From assembly GCA_020832085.1 (NCBI GenBank), contig JAFIFJ010000097.1:1-41846 (forward strand): a stretch of DNA of 41,846 bases. Direction: 5' to 3'. The stretch is from Gammaproteobacteria bacterium. Lineage in GTDB: Bacteria > Pseudomonadota > Gammaproteobacteria > Pseudomonadales > Azotimanducaceae. Below are positions 16,512 through 24,644 of the stretch, piece after piece (within the stretch, counting starts at the first letter, position 1; every line of letters starts with the position of its first letter). The translations under genes and the position numbers were made by a program. Under the pieces are notes generated by a model. The model ran no database searches, was not told where the DNA came from, and worked only from the letters and a program-made list of their open reading frames with translations.

Positions 16512-19004
16512 TCAGAATGCCAGACTCAAGCGGCCGTAGACCTGCCGGCCATTGCGGCCGAAGGGAGCGAGGTTAGAGAACGGTGTCGCGCTGGTCCCAT
16601 TCTGGGCAGCGGGTGTCCGTGTCGGGTAGGTGTCGAACAGATTGTCGACTCCGAGCGAAACGCGCAGATTGTCCGTGACCTGCATGCGCCCCTCGAGGTC
16701 GACGACCCATTTCGCGGCGAGGTTGAAGTCATTGGCCGGCGTGGTTCCGGCAGACAGCACCTTGCCATAGCGTACGCCTCGCAGCGTCGCACCGAAGCGC
16801 TCCATGTTCCAGTTCACCGTGGCGGTGATCTTGTCCTTTGGCGTTCCCTTCTCGAAACGCAGGGTATTGACCCGGTCGAACAGGGCGGGCGCAGGATCCA
16901 AAGCCGCCAGTTCGTCGGTGATGGGCACCTTCTTGACGTCGATGGAATTGAAGTTGGCCGCCAGGGTCAGATCGAAGAAACCGAAGCCATCGGTTGCGAT
17001 GGGGTAGTTGGCGACGATGTCGACGCCCTTGGTGACCGTCTCCACACCGTTGATGAAGAATCGGCCGCCGCCGATGGCGATGAATCCCTGGTCCTCGAGA
17101 AACTGGCGCACGTTCGCCTGGGTGAGGTTCTCCGACAGCACGATCTGATCGTCGATCTCGATCCGGTAGGCATCCACCGTCAGGCTCAGGTCGCCGACGT
17201 TCAGGACGAAGCCGAGAGAGAAGTTGAGAGACTCCTCTGCATCGAGTTCCTGTGCGCCCAGCGCCGCTGCAACGTCGCTGGTGGCCGGGAAGGTGGTGAT
17301 GTCGAATGGCACCCCGTCGATGAAGTTGGTCGATGTGGCGGTGAAGAACTGCTGCTGCAAGGAGGGCGCGCGGAAGCCGTTCTGAACAGTCCCGCGAACC
17401 GCGAACGCATCATTGAAGTCATAACGCGCGGACAGCTTGCCGGCGATCGCCGACCCGAAGTCCGAATAGTCCTCGACACGCACCGCTGCCGACAGCAGGA
17501 GCTGCTCCGTCACCTCCCCTTCGATATCGACGAAGGCTCCCACCGCGCGCCGGTTCTCACTGACTTCGTTCTCCGGGCGGAATCCGGGAAACACCTGCGA
17601 GCCCGACGCCGTCGGATTGCCGTTCAGCAGCACGCCACCGTTGATGAAAGAGTCTGGCTCACCTGCGCTGATCGAGTAGCTCTCGCGTCGCGCCTCGACG
17701 CCAAGGGCGACGTTCAGCAGCGAGTGGATGCCGACGTCGAAGCCACGAACGGCTGAGACGTTGAAGGTGAGCTGATCGGCGTCGAAGCCGCCGGCATCGA
17801 ACACCGTGCCCGAAGCGGTACCGAGCGAGCGGTTCACCGTGTTCCTGATGGTGAAATCCATGCTGTTGTAGCCGTAGACCAGGGATGCATCCATGTCCCA
17901 TTCAGCCATGTTCCAGGTCACCCCACCCGCGATGCTGTAGTCCTCGACCTCCGGGTTGATCAGCGGCAGGAAGCCATCCGGGTGAATCTCGATCACGTTG
18001 CGCGCATCCAGGGCCCGGCGATAGAACCCGGCGGAGGTCGCTTCCCGGTTCTGGTAGCTGGCCCAGCCGTAGAGCGATGCGCCGTTGCCCAGGTCGTACC
18101 CGGAGTTCGCGAACAGGGTCCACTGCTCCACATCGGGATCACCGTACCAGTGGCTGAAGCGGTCGAAGGTTTGCTCGCGCGGGTCGAAGCTGCCGTCGGG
18201 AAGCAGCGGATACTGCTGGCGCACGTCAAAGCCGCCCCGTTCAGTGCGGTCAGCATCCTTGTACTCAGCCGCCACCGTCAGGAAGCCGGCTTCTCCGAGG
18301 GCAAAGCCCTTCCAGCCAGACAGCACCAGCGTATCGCCGTCCTTTTCCCGACGACTGGTCTGCTCCTCCTGCGGCCAGGTGGCGCCCGGGACGACAGTCA
18401 CGGCCTGGTTCGTCTTCACCTTCGTATTGCGGGCACCGTAGCGAACATCGAGACCGCCACCGTCCCGCGCTTCGCGCAGGCGCAGGTTGATCACGCCGGC
18501 GATGGCGTCGGAGCCGTACTGCGCCGCCGCGCCGTCGCGCAGGACCTCGATGCGCTCGACGATGGCCATCGGAATCGTGTTCAGGTCCACGGCGGACGAG
18601 CCGCGACCTACCGTGCCGTTGACGTTCACCAACGACGCCTGATGGCGGCGTTTGGAGTTGACCAGCACCAGGGTCTGATCGGGCGCCAGACCCCGCAGCG
18701 TGGCCGGCCTGATGGTGTCGGTACCATCAGCGAGACCGGGACGCGGGAAGCTGTAAGAGGGCACGACCTGAGCGAGTGCCTGATTGAGCTCGGTGGTGCC
18801 GCTCTGGGTCAACGCATCGCGATTGATCACGTCCACCGCGGAAGCCGTGTCGAGATTGGTTCGGTTGGCGACGCGGGTGCCGGTGACCACGACCTCCTCG
18901 ATGGCCCGCAGCTGACGCTGTTCCTGGGCCAGGGCGGGCGTGGCTGCGGACAGACTCGCGGTGGTTGCTAAAAGGATGGCATGACGGAGATTGTTGTTTT
19001 TCAT
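16512..19004 (-). CDS. TonB-dependent outer-membrane receptor
   Basis: This is an 830-residue TonB-dependent receptor. A signal peptide (MKNNNLRHAILLATTASLSA...ALAQ) precedes a short linker with EEVVVTGTR, the usual TonB-box/plug junction. The plug domain includes TLRGLAPDQTLVLVNSKRRH and ERIEVLRDGAAAQYGSDAIAGVINL, and a long beta-barrel ends in an aromatic-terminated strand (VYGRLSLAF). The length fits the family. The cargo could be a siderophore, cobalamin, carbohydrate or an aromatic/steroid compound; no neighbouring gene decides it. AAAGGGACG lies before the ATG. The 450 bases upstream hold no gene, so regulation probably acts there. No ExbBD/TonB genes are in the window. Confidence 0.93.
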   Translation of the reverse strand: MKNNNLRHAILLATTASLSAATPALAQEQRQLRAIEEVVVTGTRVANRTNLDTASAVDVINRDALTQSGTTELNQALAQVVPSYSFPRPGLADGTDTIRPATLRGLAPDQTLVLVNSKRRHQASLVNVNGTVGRGSSAVDLNTIPMAIVERIEVLRDGAAAQYGSDAIAGVINLRLREARDGGGLDVRYGARNTKVKTNQAVTVVPGATWPQEEQTSRREKDGDTLVLSGWKGFALGEAGFLTVAAEYKDADRTERGGFDVRQQYPLLPDGSFDPREQTFDRFSHWYGDPDVEQWTLFANSGYDLGNGASLYGWASYQNREATSAGFYRRALDARNVIEIHPDGFLPLINPEVEDYSIAGGVTWNMAEWDMDASLVYGYNSMDFTIRNTVNRSLGTASGTVFDAGGFDADQLTFNVSAVRGFDVGIHSLLNVALGVEARRESYSISAGEPDSFINGGVLLNGNPTASGSQVFPGFRPENEVSENRRAVGAFVDIEGEVTEQLLLSAAVRVEDYSDFGSAIAGKLSARYDFNDAFAVRGTVQNGFRAPSLQQQFFTATSTNFIDGVPFDITTFPATSDVAAALGAQELDAEESLNFSLGFVLNVGDLSLTVDAYRIEIDDQIVLSENLTQANVRQFLEDQGFIAIGGGRFFINGVETVTKGVDIVANYPIATDGFGFFDLTLAANFNSIDVKKVPITDELAALDPAPALFDRVNTLRFEKGTPKDKITATVNWNMERFGATLRGVRYGKVLSAGTTPANDFNLAAKWVVDLEGRMQVTDNLRVSLGVDNLFDTYPTRTPAAQNGTSATPFSNLAPFGRNGRQVYGRLSLAF

Positions 19005-19457
19005 GATTCGTCCCTTTCGGTTTGGATGAGCCCTTCCCGGGCCTTAGGCTGCAGAGCCAGTTGAGCGCAGCATTGCCTTGGTGACATGCAAACCGATCGC
19101 ACGAATACAGGCGGCAGAGCATCCGGAGTCTCGCTTGCGCCCGGGGGTGCAAGAGAAGGCGTCAGGAATGCTCAGCTGCCAGCAAGCACACACAGCAGCG
19201 AGCAGGGCAGTGTCACGGAGTTGCCACGTAACAATATTGAAACGAATGGAATGATAAGGCAATAACTTTGAGGCTTGCCTGGTCACCCTTATCAATGCCT
19301 TGCTGGCATCGAATCAGCGGGCGCTGAGTGGATGTAGTGTCCGCGTATGGGTCCCGTTAAGGGGCCCATACAGCGGCTGCACTCGTGAGTGAGGTTGTTG
19401 CCGGTTCGCGCGATGATGCCGGGAGAAAGCCGATCTCTGCGGAGACGGCGACTGATG
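19005..19457. other. Gene-free gap upstream of the TonB receptor
   Basis: I see no gene in these 453 bases. The only AT-rich patch (19228-19268) holds a weak minus-strand sigma-70 candidate: TTGCCT (57-62 of 19200-19262, read on the minus strand) and CAATAT spaced by 17 bases (19234-19262). A strong hairpin lies at 19346-19370. The leader from the candidate promoter to the receptor ATG would be about 220 bases, long enough for post-transcriptional control. I did not recognise a known riboswitch in it. Confidence 0.35.
19346..19370. terminator. Strong hairpin, possible transcript end
   Basis: TATGGGTCCC and GGGGCCCATA form a 10-base stem with one G-T wobble around the loop GTTAA. It lies 88 bases downstream of the deaminase stop (minus strand) and upstream of the TonB receptor. 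It may end the deaminase transcript, although no T-tract follows, or act as a protein-binding palindrome. Confidence 0.4.
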
Positions 19458-20453
19458 TCAAGCCATCGCCGCCAGACGCTCCAGCCAATGCTGCTTGCGG
19501 GCTTCGGGCAACCAGCTGACCTCGAAGGCGTTGCGGGTGAGGATGAGAATCTCGGCTTTGGTGAAACCGGCTTCTTCCACCAGTGCTTCCAGGTTCTCGT
19601 TTAAGTAGGCACGGAAGTAGGCAGGATCGTCGGAGTTGATCGTTGCCTTCATGCCGCGCGCCAGCATGTGCCGGATCTCGTCACCGGTCAGGCTCTGCAC
19701 CACGAAGCGGTTCGACACCGGGCAGACCGTCAGTCCGAGGCCGCGGCGGGCGATCTCGTCACACAGCCCCTCGTCCTCCAGGGCATTGACACCGTGGTCG
19801 ATGCGATCCACTTCGATGAGGTCGAGGCATTCCCGGATGTGGTCGAGAATGTCCTTCTGGTTGACGTCGCAGTGCATGGTCAGCTTAAGGCCCAGCGCCC
19901 GCGCCCGAGCGAAGACTTCGGCGAACTTCGCCGGCGGATTGTCCTTTTCGTCGGAATCAAGGCCGACGCCGACAAAGTGATCGAGCCAGGGCTCTGCCAT
20001 CTGTAGATGGGCCATCGCCGACTCGGCGCTGAGATCGCGCAGGAAGCACATGATGAGCTGGCTCTCGACGCCGAGCCGGGCCGCTGCTTCGTCCTGCGCC
20101 CGCCGGATGCCGCGGATGACGGTTTCAAAGGCAACACCGCGGCTGGTGTGTGCCTGGGGATCGAAGAACGGTTCCACGTACACCACGTTCTGTGCGGCCG
20201 CGCGGTTAAAGTATGCGAGGGTGAGTTCGTAGAAATCCTCTTCCGTGCGCAGGACATCCATGGCGGCATAGTAGATCTTCAGAAACGATGGCAGGTCGTG
20301 GAAGTCATAGGCCGCGACGACATCTGCAGGCGTGGCGTAGGGCAGGGTGATGCCATTGCGCTGGGCCAGCGCGAAGATCAGTTCAGGCTCCAGAGTGCCT
20401 TCCAGGTGCACGTGAAGTTCCGCCTTGGGCAATGTCTGGATGTAATTCTTCAT
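19458..20453 (-). CDS. Adenosine/adenine deaminase family protein with altered catalytic motif
   Basis: This is a 331-residue amidohydrolase of the adenosine/adenine deaminase family. The metal-binding HVHLEG (H14, H16), DHG (219-221) and SDDPAYF (274-280) motifs are present, and the whole protein resembles bacterial adenine deaminases. The usual HAGE motif, which supplies a metal-binding His and the catalytic Glu, reads H-C-D-V at 194-197, with two extra residues before DHG. The Glu that protonates N1 of the purine is thus absent at its normal place. I recall similar HCDV-type sequences among proteins annotated as adenosine deaminase, so this may be a subfamily with another substrate. GAGGAG precedes the ATG. 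It stands divergent to the PEP-CTERM genes. Confidence 0.85.
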   Translation of the reverse strand: MKNYIQTLPKAELHVHLEGTLEPELIFALAQRNGITLPYATPADVVAAYDFHDLPSFLKIYYAAMDVLRTEEDFYELTLAYFNRAAAQNVVYVEPFFDPQAHTSRGVAFETVIRGIRRAQDEAAARLGVESQLIMCFLRDLSAESAMAHLQMAEPWLDHFVGVGLDSDEKDNPPAKFAEVFARARALGLKLTMHCDVNQKDILDHIRECLDLIEVDRIDHGVNALEDEGLCDEIARRGLGLTVCPVSNRFVVQSLTGDEIRHMLARGMKATINSDDPAYFRAYLNENLEALVEEAGFTKAEILILTRNAFEVSWLPEARKQHWLERLAAMA

Positions 20454-20616
20454 GGAAAACTCCTCGGATCAGCGGTTGCGACGGCGCCAGCATCCCCTCG
20501 CGAGTATGCCATCGTTCTGGCGAAGCAAGCCGGTCAGGGTTGGCCGAAACTCATTCTGGGGCCGAACAGATGCGCGTGTCGGTAGCAGGTTCGGGGCTGC
20601 CAGTTTCCCGTTTCCG

Positions 20617-20635
20617 GTGTCGGAAACATTTACAC
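20617..20635 (+). promoter_or_regulatory. Upstream activator-box candidate for PEP-CTERM gene 1
   Basis: GTGTCGGAAACATTTACAC recurs as GTGTCGGAAATTTTTACAC before the second PEP-CTERM gene (16 of 19 bases identical); both copies are preceded by AGTTTCCC and followed by TTT. The ends are GTGT/ACAC. It lies 94 bases upstream of a sigma-54 promoter, the distance expected for an enhancer bound by an NtrC-type activator. PEP-CTERM systems are known to be associated with the PrsK/PrsR sensor-regulator pair and RpoN; binding by such an activator is my inference. Confidence 0.6.
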
Positions 20636-20690
20636 TTTTTTCAGCGCGCTGCGCTTCGCCGCTCTGCGGGCATCGTGCCTGCTCGGCAAG

Positions 20691-20705
20691 TCACTGATTT
20701 GCAAG
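20691..20705 (+). promoter_or_regulatory. Conserved 15-base block upstream of the sigma-54 site, copy 1
   Basis: TCACTGATTTGCAAG matches TCACTGATATGTAAG at 21961-21975 in 13 of 15 bases. In both copies its end is exactly 24 bases before the -24/-12 element. The surrounding sequence between the activator box and the promoter is much less conserved, so this may be a second regulatory site or simply residual identity from the duplication. Confidence 0.4.
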
Positions 20706-20729
20706 TGCTGTGCAGGCCACTCCTGGGCC

Positions 20730-20745
20730 TGGCCTGGTTTTTGCT
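20730..20745 (+). promoter_or_regulatory. Sigma-54 promoter of PEP-CTERM gene 1
   Basis: TGGCCTGGTTTTTGCT has the invariant GG (-24) and GC (-12) separated by 10 bases and matches the TGGCAC-N5-TTGCW consensus well. It lies 53 bases before the GTG start. The second paralogue has an equivalent element at almost the same distance. Confidence 0.75.
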
Positions 20746-20798
20746 GACCGCCTGCCTGAGCGGGCCCAAGCCCGATGTCGTGACTTCAGGGGGTGGCA

Positions 20799-21719
20799 GT
20801 GAAGCACCAGGATCGGAAGCATGGCGGCAAGTTGAGCCGCCTCTCGCTTTGTATCGCAGCTGTTGGCGTGTTTGGTTCGCTGCCGGCTTCAGCAGGCATC
20901 ATCGATACGCTCAGCGCAGAGGCCTTCGCCGTCGCCGGTGCCAGTGCGCCGGTCAATGCCCACCCGTTCGTCACTCCGACAAGCGTCACCGCTTCCGCAT
21001 CTGCGTTCGACGGCAGCGATTTTGGGGGTGGTTTTGCCTTCGGCAATGACGCCGGAGTGTTCGGTGTGTTTGCCGAAGCGTTCGGCAACGCGCAGGGCGA
21101 GGGGCGGTTCTCCCGCTCCTGGGAGATCACCAATGACGCGACGTTCGCCCAGAACTATACCTTCGACTTCTTCATCTACGGCGGATCGATGAGTGCCGAG
21201 ACGGAAGTTTCGGGCGCGACCAGTCTGGCGCGCTACTTTCTCGACATCCTGTTCAACGGTATGGAGCTTTTCACGTCCCATGCACAGATCAACGGCGCCG
21301 GCGAACTTAGCACGTCCGGTAATGCTCTGAACGGCGCGTCACAGAGCGGGAACTTTTATTCCTGGCAGAACACCTACCTGTCCTTCGATCTCGGCACGCT
21401 GGATGCCGGCGATTCCTGGATCCTCGAGTACGATCTCGTCAGCTATGCTTTTGGCGACTATGGCCCTGGTGGCCGCCCCCTCGACTGTGACAACGGCGAC
21501 GGCATCATCGCCTTCGACAGCAGCGGCTACGGCAGTCCCTGTGGTTTGTGGTCCTCGGTTGCTATCGGTGATCCGCTCAACATTGGCTTTGCGGGCTTCG
21601 AGCCCGCGGCCTTCCGGGTGACTTCGGCCGCTGCTGTACCGGAGCCCGGCGCCCTTGGGCTCTTGAGTTTGTCCCTCGCGGCTCTGTTCGGCTTCAGGCG
21701 CCGCCTCAGGCGGAAGTGA
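20799..21719 (+). CDS. PEP-CTERM sorting domain protein 1
   Basis: This is a 306-residue exported protein. A basic N-terminus and hydrophobic segment (LSRLSLCIAAVGVFGSLPASAG) form the signal peptide. The mature part is rich in Gly, Ser, Ala and Phe with predicted beta structure. The C-terminus has VPEPGALGLL, a hydrophobic helix and the basic tail RRRLRRK, the PEP-CTERM signal recognised by exosortase, usually in species that make exopolysaccharide. No exosortase gene is in the window. I chose the GTG at 20799 because it matches the start of the paralogue; a GTG two codons upstream is possible. The central domain has no function I recognise. It is a tandem paralogue of the next gene, with its own sigma-54 promoter. 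Confidence 0.88.
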   Translation: MKHQDRKHGGKLSRLSLCIAAVGVFGSLPASAGIIDTLSAEAFAVAGASAPVNAHPFVTPTSVTASASAFDGSDFGGGFAFGNDAGVFGVFAEAFGNAQGEGRFSRSWEITNDATFAQNYTFDFFIYGGSMSAETEVSGATSLARYFLDILFNGMELFTSHAQINGAGELSTSGNALNGASQSGNFYSWQNTYLSFDLGTLDAGDSWILEYDLVSYAFGDYGPGGRPLDCDNGDGIIAFDSSGYGSPCGLWSSVAIGDPLNIGFAGFEPAAFRVTSAAAVPEPGALGLLSLSLAALFGFRRRLRRK

Positions 21720-21733
21720 GCCTGGCAGTCGCA

Positions 21734-21748
21734 GCGGGCGGCGCCCGC
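21734..21748. terminator. Hairpin after PEP-CTERM gene 1
   Basis: GCGGGC-GGC-GCCCGC is a perfect 6-base stem 14 bases after the stop codon. No T-tract follows, so it may be a stabilising 3' structure rather than an intrinsic terminator. The next 300 bases hold the promoter region of the second paralogue. Confidence 0.3.
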
Positions 21749-21894
21749 GTGATGCCGGGCACAGGCCATGAACAGGTGATACCCGGCATCGCCCGGCTGG
21801 GGGGTACTGCTTGCCAGCAAGGTAAGCGATTGCAGCGAGTCATTACAGGGCAGCGGCCAGGTTGCGTCTCCGGGTCTTTAAGTTTCCCAGTTGG

Positions 21895-21913
21895 GTGTCG
21901 GAAATTTTTACAC
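21895..21913 (+). promoter_or_regulatory. Upstream activator-box candidate for PEP-CTERM gene 2
   Basis: GTGTCGGAAATTTTTACAC is the second copy of the box described at 20617-20635, again preceded by AGTTTCCC. It lies 86 bases upstream of the sigma-54 promoter of this gene. Conservation of box, spacing and promoter while the surrounding bases have drifted supports function. Confidence 0.6.
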
Positions 21914-21960
21914 TTTCCTTTGGCGAGGCAAGCGTCGTCGCTCCGTGTCTGATCCTTAAC

Positions 21961-21975
21961 TCACTGATATGTAAG
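21961..21975 (+). promoter_or_regulatory. Conserved 15-base block upstream of the sigma-54 site, copy 2
   Basis: TCACTGATATGTAAG is the second copy of the block at 20691-20705, at the identical distance of 24 bases from the -24/-12 promoter. Its role is unknown. Confidence 0.4.
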
Positions 21976-21999
21976 CTCCAGTGGACGATATCCCGAGCT

Positions 22000-22015
22000 T
22001 GGCCCGAAGTTTGCT
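22000..22015 (+). promoter_or_regulatory. Sigma-54 promoter of PEP-CTERM gene 2
   Basis: TGGCCCGAAGTTTGCT carries GG and GC ten bases apart and fits the -24/-12 consensus. It lies 52 bases before the GTG start, mirroring the first paralogue. Confidence 0.75.
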
Positions 22016-22067
22016 TAATGGAAGCCGGCCCGGCCCACGTCGGTGATCATGACTTCAGGAGGTCGTT

Positions 22068-23003
22068 GTGAAGGATCAGTGTTGGAAACATGGCAAAAAA
22101 TTGCGCCGCCTCTCAGTTTGTATTGCGGCGGTTGGCGTCTTCGGTGCACTGCCGGCCGCTGCAAACATCATCGACTCGCTCAGCGCCGAGGCCTTTGCTG
22201 CCGCCGGTAGTACGCAGGACAGTGTTGGACCGGTCACAGGCTCGCCAAGTGTCACTGCATCTGCTTCTGCCTTCGACGGTGGTGACTCGGGATCCGGTTT
22301 CGCTTTCGGCAACAACTCCGGAGTGTTCGGCGTCTTTGCGAACGCATTCGGCAGTGCTGAGGGTGAGGGTCGCTTCTCCCGTTCCTGGGAAATCACCAAT
22401 GATGCGGCGTTCGCCCAGAACTACACCTTCGACTTCTTCATATACGGTGGCTCGATGGGAGCCGACACTGACGTTGTGGGGGCTTCCAGCCTGGCGCGTT
22501 ACCTCCTCGACATCGTTTTCAACGGCGTGGAGCTGTTCACGTCCCACGCGCAGATCAACAGTGCCGGAGAACTCACCACCTCCGGTACGGCTCTGGACGG
22601 CGCGTTCCATAGCGGGAACTTCTACTCCTGGCAGAACACTTACCTGTCCTTCGATCTCGGCACGCTGGCTGCCGGGGATTCCTGGACCCTCCAGTACGAT
22701 CTCGTCGGTTATGCATTCGGCGATTACGGCCCCGGCGGCCGACCCGCTGACTGTGACTTCGACGGCTATGGCTACGGCGGCGGCATCATTGCCTTCGGCG
22801 GCGGCGGCTTAGAGGGCAGCGCCTGCAATGTTCAGGCTTCGGTGGGTATCGGTGATCCCTTCAACATTGGCGTCGATGGTTTCGAGCCCGCGACCTTCCG
22901 CGCGACGCCGGCCTCTGCTGTGCCGGAGCCCGGAGCCCTTGGACTGCTCGGTCTGTCGCTCGCAGCAATGTTCGGATTCAGGCGCCGTCTCAGGCGAACG
23001 TGA
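22068..23003 (+). CDS. PEP-CTERM sorting domain protein 2
   Basis: This 311-residue paralogue of the preceding gene is strongly similar over its whole length. Shared stretches include EGRFSRSWEITNDA, QNYTFDFFIYGGSM, the NFYSWQNTYLSFDLGTL segment and SYAFGDYGPGGRP-like sequence. It has the same signal peptide type and ends with VPEPGALGLLGLSLAAMFGFRRRLRRT, the PEP-CTERM signal for exosortase processing. A Gly/Tyr-rich insertion (about residues 228-245) is the main difference. The start is GTG, with AGGAGG seven bases before it. The duplication includes the regulatory region, with a unit of about 1.27 kb. The protein is presumably exported and surface-attached or secreted; its molecular role is not known. 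Confidence 0.88.
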   Translation: MKDQCWKHGKKLRRLSVCIAAVGVFGALPAAANIIDSLSAEAFAAAGSTQDSVGPVTGSPSVTASASAFDGGDSGSGFAFGNNSGVFGVFANAFGSAEGEGRFSRSWEITNDAAFAQNYTFDFFIYGGSMGADTDVVGASSLARYLLDIVFNGVELFTSHAQINSAGELTTSGTALDGAFHSGNFYSWQNTYLSFDLGTLAAGDSWTLQYDLVGYAFGDYGPGGRPADCDFDGYGYGGGIIAFGGGGLEGSACNVQASVGIGDPFNIGVDGFEPATFRATPASAVPEPGALGLLGLSLAAMFGFRRRLRRT

Positions 23004-23025
23004 TCCCATTGGTCGCAGCAGCAGG

Positions 23026-23046
23026 CGTCAGAAGGCTGTTCTGACG
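23026..23046. terminator. Hairpin after PEP-CTERM gene 2
   Basis: CGTCAGAA-GGCTG-TTCTGACG is a perfect 8-base stem with a 5-base loop, 22 bases after the stop codon. There is no T-tract, so it is a terminator-like structure of uncertain efficiency. Confidence 0.45.
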
Positions 23047-23282
23047 TCGGTGCCGCGCCCTATTGTGGCGCCTTGGCCGCAGCCCTATGGCTCGCGGCCA
23101 TCGCGTTACAAACTGGCGCGAAGTGACCCCTGACTTGCTCGTTCAGCGGCCTTCCACGGCAGTTGAACTCGGTCCGATAGGACCTGATGGCGAGGGGCAA
23201 CCGGGATCTGTTTCGGGTTGCACTCGTCGCCGGGCGCGTTCAGCATCCTGCAGCTTCTTCCTGTCTGACGGTATGTTGCGCC

Positions 23283-24488
23283 ATGGCCGTTATCGCCCTG
23301 AACTGGGAGCTCGGAGCCGACCTCGGCCATATCGGCAGGTTGTTGCCGATTGCGCGGCGTCTGCGCGATGCCGGTCATCGGCCGGTTTTGATCATGCGAG
23401 ACATAACCCGGGCGGAGGTGCTGCTAGGCACCGAGGGAATCGAATACCTGCAGGCACCCGTGTGGATGGCCCCGGCGAAAGGGCTGCCGGCAGAACTCAA
23501 CTTCACTGAAACCCTGTTCCGTTTCGGCTATCTGGATCCGGACGGGCTGCTGTCAATGTGTCAGGCATGGCGGGCGCTCTGGGCGCTGATCAGTCCGGAC
23601 CTGCTGGTCTTCGATCAGGCCCCCACGGCCATGCTTGCCGCCCGCGGACTCGACCTCCCTGGCGTCAGCGTTGGTCAGAGCTTCGCGACCCCCCCGCAGG
23701 TGGCGCCGTTGCCACCCTTCCGATTCTGGAGTCCGGCTACGGGCGAGATGCCGCGCCTGCTGGAAACCGAACAGCGTGTCACCCGCAACGCCAATGCCGT
23801 CCTGAAGCGATTGAACGGGCCGCAAATCCGGCAGGTTTCCGAGCTGTTCGACGTCGATCGGGTTTTCATCTGCACCCACCGCGAACTGGACGTCTACAGT
23901 GATCGTTCCCGGGAGCAGCACGTCGGCCCAATCGGCAGCCTCGATATCGGTGTGGAGCCGCAGTGGCGCGAAGGGGAGGGCCGGAAGCTGTTCGGCTACC
24001 TCAAGCCTGCGTCCAGCGCGTTCGTCAAGATGCTGGAGGCCATGGCCGCGAGTGGGGTGCGTTGCCTCGTCTTTGCCCCGGGCATTCCTGAGCGTCTGCG
24101 GCGCCAGTTCGGCAACGATGACCTGCGCATCAGCACGCTGCCCTTCCGCATGCGCGCGGTGCTGCAGGAATGCAGTGCTGTGATTTGTCATGGAGGTGGA
24201 ATGGCGGCGACGGCGCTCAGTCACGGCCGGCCTGTGCTGCTGCTGCCGACGCAGATGGAGCAGACCATGACCAGTGTCCGGATCGAACAACTCGGCGCCG
24301 GAGTGTACCTGCCCATGGACGGGAATCCCGGCAAGCTTCGGGGGCTGCTTGGAAAGGTGATCAAGGACGAGCAACTCACGCAGCGCGCGGTGGACTTCGC
24401 GGCGCGTGTCGCCGACGTGGACCAGCAGGGAGCGATCGACGCCGTGACTGGGGCCTGCATGGACCTGTTGGAGGCTCGGGCATCCTGA
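23283..24488 (+). CDS. GT1-like glycosyltransferase (MGT/UGT type)
   Basis: This is a 401-residue predicted GT-B glycosyltransferase. The N-terminal domain starts with the usual glycine/His loop (NWELGADLGHIGRLLPIARRL). The C-terminal nucleotide-sugar-binding signature is clear (VICHGGGMAATALSHGRPVLLLPTQMEQ and then RIEQLGAGVYL). Family members transfer sugars to lipids, polyketides, sterols or glycans. I chose the ATG at 23283, which puts the first beta strand at the N-terminus; a longer frame from 23187 has no family-like sequence. It follows the PEP-CTERM genes and precedes a sugar O-methyltransferase on the same strand. The acceptor is unknown. Confidence 0.85.
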   Translation: MAVIALNWELGADLGHIGRLLPIARRLRDAGHRPVLIMRDITRAEVLLGTEGIEYLQAPVWMAPAKGLPAELNFTETLFRFGYLDPDGLLSMCQAWRALWALISPDLLVFDQAPTAMLAARGLDLPGVSVGQSFATPPQVAPLPPFRFWSPATGEMPRLLETEQRVTRNANAVLKRLNGPQIRQVSELFDVDRVFICTHRELDVYSDRSREQHVGPIGSLDIGVEPQWREGEGRKLFGYLKPASSAFVKMLEAMAASGVRCLVFAPGIPERLRRQFGNDDLRISTLPFRMRAVLQECSAVICHGGGMAATALSHGRPVLLLPTQMEQTMTSVRIEQLGAGVYLPMDGNPGKLRGLLGKVIKDEQLTQRAVDFAARVADVDQQGAIDAVTGACMDLLEARAS

Positions 24489-24644
24489 CGCCCGCCTGGG
24501 CCTCGGCCACACTGCCCACAGGCTATCGACGGAGTAGGCGTACCGCGCCAACTCCACTGCCACGGATTCGAATGTTTGCAGGAAGTCCTCGTCAGATCAG
24601 GACGGGTTTCAGAACCGTGGGGTAGAGCACAGGACAGGAGATTG

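Noticed and set aside
16296-17756. A 486-codon open frame opposite the TonB receptor
   Set aside because: The receptor reading is unambiguous from signal peptide, plug and barrel end; the opposite frame shows no family-like sequence.
19005-19457. A cobalamin or other riboswitch before the TonB receptor
   Set aside because: The leader is long enough, but I could not find the conserved B12-box or another riboswitch core; only a weak promoter and a hairpin are supported.
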